From NCBI GenBank assembly GCA_029052085.1, contig JAIDJS010000215.1, positions 1 to 13,550 of the forward strand: a stretch of 13,550 nucleotides of DNA. Direction: 5' to 3'. Under the pieces are notes generated by a model. The model was not told the origin of the DNA. It saw only the letters and a program-made list of their open reading frames with translations, and ran no database searches. Origin of the DNA: Eubacterium sp. (lineage in GTDB: Bacteria; Bacillota; Clostridia; Oscillospirales; Acutalibacteraceae). The position numbers and the translations under genes are program-made. Positions 1-6,300 of the stretch are shown in pieces; positions within the stretch are counted from its first letter, which is position 1, and every line of letters starts with the position of its first letter.

Positions 1-50
1 GGAGTTCTTAGCAATGTATGCAATAGCCTTTCAAACAAACATGAGTCCAT
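1..50 (-). CDS. Possible N-terminus of a divergent gene, cut by the window edge
   Basis: On the minus strand an ATG at position 50 opens a frame that stays open for 16 codons to the left edge (MDSCLFERLLHTLLR...). It is preceded by GGGGTG (minus strand of about 56-61), which can pair with the CACCUC part of the 16S tail. The placement back-to-back with a catabolic operon is where a transcriptional regulator, often AraC-type in rhamnose loci, would be expected. That is inference from position only, because 16 residues are too few to recognise a family. An open frame this short is easily due to chance. Confidence 0.3.
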   Translation of the reverse strand, partial: MDSCLFERLLHTLLRT

Positions 51-70
51 GATTACACCCCACAAATTTT

Positions 71-112
71 AAAAATATGCAATATTTTTCTATTTTTCAT
101 AATATTTTTCTA
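71..112. promoter_or_regulatory. Candidate operator: inverted repeat plus 20-bp-spaced direct repeats
   Basis: AAAAATAT and ATATTTTT form a perfect 8-bp inverted repeat around GCA (71-89). Overlapping it, AATATTTTTCTA occurs at 81-92 and again at 101-112, exactly 20 bp apart, and a third copy of the core TATTTTTC lies between them at 91-98. Tandem half-sites about two helical turns apart beside the -35 region are the pattern bound by AraC/XylS-family activators. The inverted repeat could equally suit a dimeric repressor. The region is very A/T-rich, so some repetition is expected by chance. Confidence 0.45.
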
Positions 113-115
113 ACG

Positions 116-152
116 GCTTTTTTTTGTCAATGATACACTATAATCAGATAAA
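116..152 (+). promoter_or_regulatory. Candidate sigma-A promoter of the operon
   Basis: Two readings are possible. A perfect TATAAT at 139-144 has only a poor -35 (GCTTTT, 116-121) at 17-bp spacing, which would fit an activator-dependent promoter with the direct repeats ending at 112 just upstream. Alternatively TTGTCA (124-129), 17 bp, then GATAAA (147-152) is a more balanced pair. Either gives a leader of roughly 35-45 nt before the first start codon. No catabolite-repression (cre) site was seen between 1 and 194. Confidence 0.45.
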
Positions 153-194
153 TAGCAAGTGCTTATTATCAACAAATAAAAAGGAGTAAAAATT

Positions 195-1757
195 ATGCAA
201 GAAAAAAGCGCTAAAACCTCATCTGTTTACAGCAGGGCCAAAACATGGCAAATCGCATTAACAACAATGACAGGTGTAGGTCAAATGGTATTCTATGTAC
301 TTATGACATCCGCTACATACATCGGTAATGCAAATTTCGGTATATTGGTTGCCGTTACCGGTGTAATTATCACATTTTCAAGATTGTTTGACGGTGTTAC
401 AGATCCAATTATAGCCTTGATAATGGAAAGATTTAAAAGTAAGCATGGTAAAATCAGATTTTTCACAATGGTTGGTTGGGCAACTATGTCAATTGCGACT
501 ACACTTATGTGTAATATCGGACCAAAGCTTCATCTTGAAGGTACGTTAGGAATCGCGTTCTTCGTTCTTTGCTATGTAATATATATTATAGGTTATACAT
601 TTTGCAGTATATCCGGACAAATCAATGCAAATGTTTTAACTAACGATCCAAAGCAAAGACCTACTATTTCAGTTTGGAATACGGCCTATGCTTATTTAGC
701 CCCCATGATCATGTCAGTTATTTCAATGTCAGTGATTCTTCCTAAATTCGATAACATCCAGTCAACTCAATATTTTGAAACACTGAACATTGTCGTAATT
801 GCAGTGTCTTTTGTAGTCTATTTACTGTCCTGTATAGGTGTTTCAAAATTTGACAAGCCGGAAAGCTTTGAAAACATCAAAATCGGCAAAAGTAAGGAAG
901 AAAAGCCATCTTTCAAAGATATGATAACACTTATTAAGAGTAATAAAGAATTACAACGATATATTATTGCAGCAGGAAGTGACAAACTTGCTCAAACTAT
1001 TGGATCTGCATCTGTTGTGTCCACAATGCTTTTTGGAATAATTGTAGGTTCAATGTCACTTTCATCAATTCTTTCTGCTATTGCTATGCTTCCGTCAATT
1101 ATTTTTGCAGTTATCGGTTCAAAAATAGCCGGTAAAAAAGGCAGCTTAACGGTTATGGTCAACTGGTCAAAGATTTGTATTATTGTTAACATAATTTATG
1201 CCGCATTCCTCTTGTTTGCACCTGTTTCCATGGTAGGAGACTTGATGGATAAAAAAGCCTCTTCAGTTGTTTTGGCAATAATTATTGCTATTGCCTTCCT
1301 GATTTTAAACTTTGCAGTTAATGCAACAAAAATGGTTGTCAGTGTGGCAACAAATTCACTTCGCATGGACATTGTTGACTATGAGTTTGACCGCACAGGA
1401 AAATATATGCCTGCAACAGTTTCAGCAACTTATAGTTTTGTTGATAAAGCAATTTCATCATTTGGTGCATTTATTGCTACCGCTATGATTGGTTTGATTG
1501 GTTATACAACTACTGTCCCTCAACAAGGTGACCCTCTTACTGTTGGAGTAAAAGTTATTACGGTTATACTTCTTATCGTTTTTCCAATAATCGGTTGGGT
1601 ATGTACGATTTTGACTATGAAAAAGAGCAATCTCACCTTTGAAAAAATGGAAGAAGTTCAAAAGAATATTGCATACAAAAAAGCTAAATCATTAGAAGAA
1701 AATGCCGAAGGAAACGAAGTAGTTGAAGAAACAGTTATAGAAATTATTGAAGAGTAA
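195..1757 (+). CDS. GPH-family glycoside/sugar:cation symporter (MFS)
   Basis: This is a 520-residue multi-pass inner-membrane transporter, expected to import a sugar or glycoside together with H+ or Na+. The GPH (MelB/GusB/XynB-type) signature between the second and third helices is visible at about residues 64-88: LFDGVTDP...MERFKSKHGKIR. Alternating hydrophobic stretches fit about 12 membrane helices. The C-terminus ends in a hydrophilic, Glu-rich tail from about residue 480. AAGGAG at 181-186, 8 nt before the ATG, supports the start. It is the first gene of the cluster and is followed by three glycosidases without signal peptides, so the cargo is probably an intact oligosaccharide or plant glycoside rather than free rhamnose. 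GPH permeases are hard to assign to a substrate by sequence. RhaT-type rhamnose permeases look different. I am sure of the family and unsure of the cargo. Confidence 0.9.
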   Translation: MQEKSAKTSSVYSRAKTWQIALTTMTGVGQMVFYVLMTSATYIGNANFGILVAVTGVIITFSRLFDGVTDPIIALIMERFKSKHGKIRFFTMVGWATMSIATTLMCNIGPKLHLEGTLGIAFFVLCYVIYIIGYTFCSISGQINANVLTNDPKQRPTISVWNTAYAYLAPMIMSVISMSVILPKFDNIQSTQYFETLNIVVIAVSFVVYLLSCIGVSKFDKPESFENIKIGKSKEEKPSFKDMITLIKSNKELQRYIIAAGSDKLAQTIGSASVVSTMLFGIIVGSMSLSSILSAIAMLPSIIFAVIGSKIAGKKGSLTVMVNWSKICIIVNIIYAAFLLFAPVSMVGDLMDKKASSVVLAIIIAIAFLILNFAVNATKMVVSVATNSLRMDIVDYEFDRTGKYMPATVSATYSFVDKAISSFGAFIATAMIGLIGYTTTVPQQGDPLTVGVKVITVILLIVFPIIGWVCTILTMKKSNLTFEKMEEVQKNIAYKKAKSLEENAEGNEVVEETVIEIIEE

Positions 1758-1846
1758 TTTTGCATGGTCACTACGCCGTACAAAGATTAAAATATGATTT
1801 GTTTGGCTTTATAGACCGGTTGATATCACTTTTTGCAGGAGCACAT
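1758..1846. other. 89-nt leader between the transporter and GH2 genes
   Basis: This is the longest gap in the first part of the cluster. It contains two abutting palindromes, ACCGGT (1815-1820) and TGATATCA (1821-1828), and ends with AGGAG (1837-1841), 5 nt before the GH2 ATG. No GC-rich hairpin followed by a T-run is present, so it is not a recognisable intrinsic terminator. The GH2 frame is open back to a TTG at 1760, but no ribosome binding site supports that start. Confidence 0.4.
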
Positions 1847-4057
1847 ATGAGAAAGATAATTAGTTTTAATAAAGATTGGATTTTTATAAAAGAGGGTAAT
1901 TCTGAAGCAGTAACTATCCCTCATACTTGGAATGCCGTTGACGGACAAACAGGACCGGAACAGTATTACAGGGGTGTATGCACATACCAAAAAACCTTTA
2001 AAAAGCCGATAATGGAAAATAATGAGCGTTGTTATATTGAGTTTAATGGTGTAAATTCATCTTGCACGGTTATACTGAATGAAACCAAAATAGCAGAGCA
2101 TAACGGAGGTTATTCCACTTTTAGATGCGATATTACAGATTATTTTCAAAACGAAAATAATTTAAAAGTGTTTGTTGACAATTCACCTAATGATAAAGTA
2201 TACCCTCAAAGAGCTGATTTTACGTTTTATGGCGGTATTTATAGAGATGTAAACCTTATTATAGTAGATGAAAGTCATTTTGATTTAGATTATTACGGCA
2301 GCAGAGGACTCTATGTAACTCCAAAAATCAAAGATAATAATGCCATTATTGAGATTGAAGCATATTTTACAGGTAAGGTGGATGAAGTAGTTGTTTCTAT
2401 TGATTCCGTCATAGAAACTGCTTTGTATCCTACATTTGAAAACGGAAAGGGTAAAGTTAAAGAAACTATAGAAATTAAAAATCCTCATCTATGGAACGGT
2501 ATTGCCGACCCTTATCTTTATAATATCACTGCAACTCTTATTAAAGATAAACGAGCTGTTGATAGAATTTACAGCAGGTTCGGTATAAGAGAATATTATG
2601 TTGACAGTGAAAAAGGATTTTTCCTAAATGGTAAAAGCTATCCTCTTCACGGTGTGTCAAGGCACCAAGACAGAGCCGGTGTCGGTAATGCTTTAACAAA
2701 AGAAATGCACGAGAATGATATGGATATTATACTTTCAATGGGTGCAAATTCGATAAGACTTGCTCACTATCAGCACGACAGTTATTTTTATGATTTATGT
2801 GATGAAAAAGGTATAATTGTTTGGGCAGAAATCCCATATATCACTATTCATATGCCTACAGCAAGAGAAAATACAATCTCTCAAATGAAAGAATTAATTA
2901 CGCAAAACTATAACCACCCATCTATCATTTGCTGGGCATTATCTAATGAGATTACTTTACAGGGCGTAACAGACGACTTAATTGAAAATCATAAAATACT
3001 TAATGACTTAGTTCACCAAATGGACAGCAGCAGATTGTCTGCTATGGCGAATTTGTTTATGCTTGAAACAGATTCACCGCTTATAACACTTCCTGATTTA
3101 AGGGGTTATAACCTATATTACGGTTGGTATGTTGGTGATATGGAGGACAATGACAGGTGGTTTGACGATTTTCACAGAGAATATCCAAATGTTGCCATTG
3201 GTCTGACAGAATACGGAGCAGATTCAGTTATTAATTTACAATCTCCAAAGCCTGAAAAAGGTGATTACACCGAAAGCTATCAAGCTGTTTATCATGAACA
3301 TATGCTGGAAATGTTTTCAACTCGTCCATATATATGGGGTACCTATTGCTGGAATATGTTTGAATTTGCAGCAGCAGGAAGAGATGAAGCAGGTGATCCC
3401 GGCAAAAACCATAAAGGCTTAGTTACATTTGACCGCAAAGAAAAAAAAGATGCATTTTATATTTACAAAGCATGGTGGTCAGATGAGCCTTTTGTCCATA
3501 TTTGCTCAAAGCGTTATCATGACAGAGTTGAGCCTGTTACAGAAGTCAAGGTTTATTCAAATCAAAGCAATATCACCTTGTTTGTTGACGGAAAAGAATT
3601 TGAATCAAAAAACGGCAAACATATTTTTAAATTTAATGTACCAATCCATGGTATTCACAAAATCACTGCAAAATCAAATGATTTAGTTGATGCAATAGAA
3701 ATAGAAAAGGTGTCAGTTCCAAATCCAAATTACTTTGCCTCACCCGATAAAGGCAAAAATTGGTTTGATGAGCCTGAAATAACTGAAGAAACAGGCTGCA
3801 ACTACCTTTCCCTTTCAAGCACAATGGCTGAAATCCAAAGCACAGATGAAGGCAAAGTCTTGCTTGACAATATGATGCAAAGTATGGGAAGTAAAGTGGC
3901 CGGAGGAATGGGAAAAGGCGTAAAAATTCCTAAAGCTATGATGGCTGTCGTTGCTCGCCAGCCACTTAATAAATTGCTTACACAAGCAGGTATTGAACTT
4001 GACAGTGATGAGGCAAAGAAATTATCCCAAGCACTTTCAAAAATTAAAAAGGTATAA
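1847..4057 (+). CDS. Glycoside hydrolase family 2, beta-galactosidase/beta-glucuronidase type
   Basis: This is a cytoplasmic retaining exo-beta-glycosidase of 736 residues. The ATG at 1847 is chosen because AGGAG lies 5 nt upstream and the protein then begins with the usual MRKIISFNKDW. Order: jelly-roll sugar-binding domain (about 5-150, with NSSCTVILN and YGGIYRDVNL), Ig-like domain (about 160-250), TIM barrel from about 250. The likely acid/base is E368 in LSNEI and the nucleophile E455 in LTEYGADS. GRDEAGDPGKNHKGLVTFDR (about 511-530) resembles clostridial beta-galactosidases, but its N521-x-K523 matches the N-x-K motif that contacts the glucuronate carboxylate in beta-glucuronidases, so the sugar remains open. 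A Met-rich, probably helical extension runs from about residue 660 to the end. The gene is 12 nt from GH1, with its stop codon inside that gene's ribosome binding site. Confidence 0.88.
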   Translation: MRKIISFNKDWIFIKEGNSEAVTIPHTWNAVDGQTGPEQYYRGVCTYQKTFKKPIMENNERCYIEFNGVNSSCTVILNETKIAEHNGGYSTFRCDITDYFQNENNLKVFVDNSPNDKVYPQRADFTFYGGIYRDVNLIIVDESHFDLDYYGSRGLYVTPKIKDNNAIIEIEAYFTGKVDEVVVSIDSVIETALYPTFENGKGKVKETIEIKNPHLWNGIADPYLYNITATLIKDKRAVDRIYSRFGIREYYVDSEKGFFLNGKSYPLHGVSRHQDRAGVGNALTKEMHENDMDIILSMGANSIRLAHYQHDSYFYDLCDEKGIIVWAEIPYITIHMPTARENTISQMKELITQNYNHPSIICWALSNEITLQGVTDDLIENHKILNDLVHQMDSSRLSAMANLFMLETDSPLITLPDLRGYNLYYGWYVGDMEDNDRWFDDFHREYPNVAIGLTEYGADSVINLQSPKPEKGDYTESYQAVYHEHMLEMFSTRPYIWGTYCWNMFEFAAAGRDEAGDPGKNHKGLVTFDRKEKKDAFYIYKAWWSDEPFVHICSKRYHDRVEPVTEVKVYSNQSNITLFVDGKEFESKNGKHIFKFNVPIHGIHKITAKSNDLVDAIEIEKVSVPNPNYFASPDKGKNWFDEPEITEETGCNYLSLSSTMAEIQSTDEGKVLLDNMMQSMGSKVAGGMGKGVKIPKAMMAVVARQPLNKLLTQAGIELDSDEAKKLSQALSKIKKV

Positions 4058-4069
4058 GGAGAATTAATT

Positions 4070-5398
4070 ATGATAAAGTTTGATAAAGATTTTTTACTTG
4101 GTGCTTCCACATCGTCACATCAAGTAGATGGAAATAACATTCATTCTGATTATTGGGCAATGGAGCAGATGAAAAACTCGCAATTTGTTGAGCCCAGCGG
4201 CAAAGCGGTAGATCATTATAACAGATATGAAGAAGATATAAAAATGCTTGCTGACGCAGGACTTAACGCATATCGATTTTCTATTGAATGGGCAAGAATA
4301 GAGCCTAAAAAAGGTATATTTGACAAAAAAGAAATGCAGCACTACAAGGATGTAATCGCCTGCTGCAAAAAATACAATGTTGAGCCTATTATAACATTAC
4401 ACCATTTTACTTCACCAAAATGGTTGATTGATATGGGCGGATGGGACAACGAAGAGGTTGTAGAACTCTTTGCTGATTACACAAAATATGTTGTTGACAA
4501 TATCAAGGATGATGTAAACTATATTTGCACCATAAATGAAGCAAATATGCGTCTTCAGGTTAAATCGCTTATGAAACGCTTTATGAAGCAAATGATGGCT
4601 AAAGCAGGTGGTAATATGCCTGAAATCCCGAGTGTTGAGCAAAATGACAGTTCCAATGATATGGAAGGTCAGGTTCAAGTCGGACTGAATCTTTCAAATC
4701 CGATGGAGAAAATGAAATTAACTGCTATTGAAAATATGCAGGTATTCGGGGATATGAACCCGCACACTTTTGTTTCCGCAGCAGGTGAAAACGGGGATAA
4801 AATAGTTATTAAGGCACATAAAGCTTCAAAAAAAGTAATCAAATCAATCAATCCTAAAATCAAGGTCGGCATCACTTTATCACTTCACGATATTCAGTGG
4901 ATAGACGGCGGAGAAGAAAAAGCAAAAGATAGCTGGGATGAAGAATTTGGGCATTACATTGAGCATATATGTGATGATGATTTCTTTGGACTTCAAAACT
5001 ATACAAGAACAGTTTATGGCAAAGACGGCATAGTGCCGGTTGAAAACGGGGTTCAAATGACTCAAATGGATTATGAAATTTATCCTGAGGCATTGGGGCA
5101 TGTTATTCGTAGGGTTAATAAAGAAATGCCCAATGTTCCCATAATCGTTACCGAAAACGGTATCGCTATTGACGATGATAATATCAGGTGTGATTTTATT
5201 GACAAAGCAATTAAAGAAATTCAATTATGCAAGCAGGATGGAATAGATATTTTGGGTTACTGCTATTGGTCGCTTCTTGATAATTTTGAATGGCAAAAGG
5301 GCTTTGCTCTGACGTTCGGACTTTGCGAGGTTAATCACTCTGACTTTGAAAGAACACCTAAAAACAGTCTTGCACATCTTGGAAGCTATGCAGGATAA
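4070..5398 (+). CDS. Glycoside hydrolase family 1 beta-glycosidase (probable beta-glucosidase)
   Basis: This is a retaining beta-glycosidase of 442 residues with no signal peptide, a single (beta/alpha)8 domain. Family landmarks in order: DFLLGASTSSHQVDG at the N-terminus, YNRYEEDIKMLADAGLNAYR, HHFTSPKWL, acid/base E157 in TINEAN, nucleophile E362 in VTENG, then YWSLLDNFEWQKGF. The Pro normally following the acid/base Glu (NEP) is Ala here. The FGLCEVN region lacks the basic/Tyr phosphate-binding signature of 6-phospho-beta-glucosidases, so a non-phosphorylated substrate is likely, consistent with import by a GPH symporter. Residues about 160-230 form a Met-rich segment (11 Met in 70) where most GH1 enzymes have a shorter loop. 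AAGGAG (4056-4061) overlaps the preceding stop codon, implying coupled translation. Likely role: removing the beta-glucose exposed after or before rhamnose release. Confidence 0.88.
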   Translation: MIKFDKDFLLGASTSSHQVDGNNIHSDYWAMEQMKNSQFVEPSGKAVDHYNRYEEDIKMLADAGLNAYRFSIEWARIEPKKGIFDKKEMQHYKDVIACCKKYNVEPIITLHHFTSPKWLIDMGGWDNEEVVELFADYTKYVVDNIKDDVNYICTINEANMRLQVKSLMKRFMKQMMAKAGGNMPEIPSVEQNDSSNDMEGQVQVGLNLSNPMEKMKLTAIENMQVFGDMNPHTFVSAAGENGDKIVIKAHKASKKVIKSINPKIKVGITLSLHDIQWIDGGEEKAKDSWDEEFGHYIEHICDDDFFGLQNYTRTVYGKDGIVPVENGVQMTQMDYEIYPEALGHVIRRVNKEMPNVPIIVTENGIAIDDDNIRCDFIDKAIKEIQLCKQDGIDILGYCYWSLLDNFEWQKGFALTFGLCEVNHSDFERTPKNSLAHLGSYAG

Positions 5399-5417
5399 TT
5401 ACAAACGAGGGATATAA

Positions 5418-6284
5418 ATGGTTAAAAAAGCAGTTCAGCAAATTATGATAGGCTCGGTATGCAAAACCGAGGAAAAAACTATCAGTACACTAAATTCAAT
5501 TCGGTCGGCAGGTTATGACTCTATCGAACTAAATGGATTTATGATAAAGCCTACACCGTTTATTGTAAGGCTTCTTACAAAAGTCGCCGGTATGCCAACC
5601 GGTTCGGCAGGCAAATTTGATTGGAAGACCCTGATAAATGAGTCAGGACTTAAAGTTTGCAGTATTCATGAGGATTTAGGAAGTATCGAAAGGGATATTG
5701 ATTCGATTATAAAAGAGGCACAAACATTTAATACAAACAATGTTGTTGTTACCGGTATGTATCGTTTTGCCTATAATGACAAAAATGAAGTTAAAAGCTT
5801 GGCACAGCGTCTTAATAAAGCAGGAGAAGAGCTAAAAAAGAATGGAATAAACCTGCTCTATCATAATCACAATATTGAGTTTGTCCGTTTTGATAATCAG
5901 CAAGGTGAATATTTGCAAAACTGTCCTTATTCATTATTGATAAACGAAACAAATGAAGACTTTGTTAACTTTGAATTTGACTCATATTGGGCTTGTGATG
6001 CAGGAATTAATCCTCTTGATATAATGAAGATACTTTCAAACAGAATGAGGTGCTATCATATTACCGACAGAGGCTCAAGACTTTCTGCTGCGGCATTAAC
6101 ACCAATAATAAAAAATGACAGTATGGAGCTTGGCTATGGTAATATGAATATCGCTTCTTTGATTGAAACGGCAAAGTCCTGCAATACAGAAGCAATCATA
6201 CTTGAAAGTCATAAAAATTGGATAGATAAAAACCCTGTTAAATCACTTGAATTATCGGCAAAATATCTGAATGCAAAGATATAA
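5418..6284 (+). CDS. AP-endonuclease-2/xylose-isomerase-like TIM-barrel protein (sugar isomerase/epimerase family)
   Basis: This is a 288-residue soluble protein with the repeating beta/alpha pattern of the 'sugar phosphate isomerase/epimerase' family. Likely divalent-metal ligands are in the expected order: E154 (YHNHNIEF), D188 (FEFDSYW), H214 (YHITDRG) and E263 (ILESHKNW). H83-E84 (SIHEDLGS) may also line the site. The ligand set looks complete, so an active enzyme is likely. The reaction cannot be read from sequence: family members epimerise ketoses, isomerise inositol derivatives or act on 3-keto-glycosides. It is not needed for the rhamnose pathway, since rhaA, rhaB and rhaD are all present, so it probably acts on another part of the imported glycoside. 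GAGGG (5407-5411) lies 6 nt before the ATG. It sits between GH1 and GH78, 19 and 13 nt away. Confidence 0.75.
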   Translation: MVKKAVQQIMIGSVCKTEEKTISTLNSIRSAGYDSIELNGFMIKPTPFIVRLLTKVAGMPTGSAGKFDWKTLINESGLKVCSIHEDLGSIERDIDSIIKEAQTFNTNNVVVTGMYRFAYNDKNEVKSLAQRLNKAGEELKKNGINLLYHNHNIEFVRFDNQQGEYLQNCPYSLLINETNEDFVNFEFDSYWACDAGINPLDIMKILSNRMRCYHITDRGSRLSAAALTPIIKNDSMELGYGNMNIASLIETAKSCNTEAIILESHKNWIDKNPVKSLELSAKYLNAKI

Positions 6285-6286
6285 TC

Positions 6287-6300
6287 GGAGGCATATTTTG
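6287..6300 (+). promoter_or_regulatory. Ribosome binding site and TTG start of the GH78 gene
   Basis: GGAGG at 6287-6291 is followed after 6 nt by TTG (6298-6300). The only in-frame ATG upstream (6271) lies inside the previous gene and ahead of this site, and would add nine residues unlike any GH78 N-terminus. The TTG gives the familiar beginning (M)KAINIKIEHLTN. Confidence 0.8.

Noticed and set aside
1760..1846. Extending the GH2 protein by 29 residues to a TTG start at 1760
   Set aside because: No ribosome binding site precedes 1760, it begins two bases after the previous stop codon, and the added residues do not resemble a GH2 N-terminus or a signal peptide. The ATG at 1847 has AGGAG in place.
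5418..6284. Complete C-glycoside deglycosidase system
   Set aside because: The TIM-barrel fold is compatible, but no small beta subunit and no NAD-dependent 3-oxidase is encoded in the window, so only the orphan protein can be claimed.
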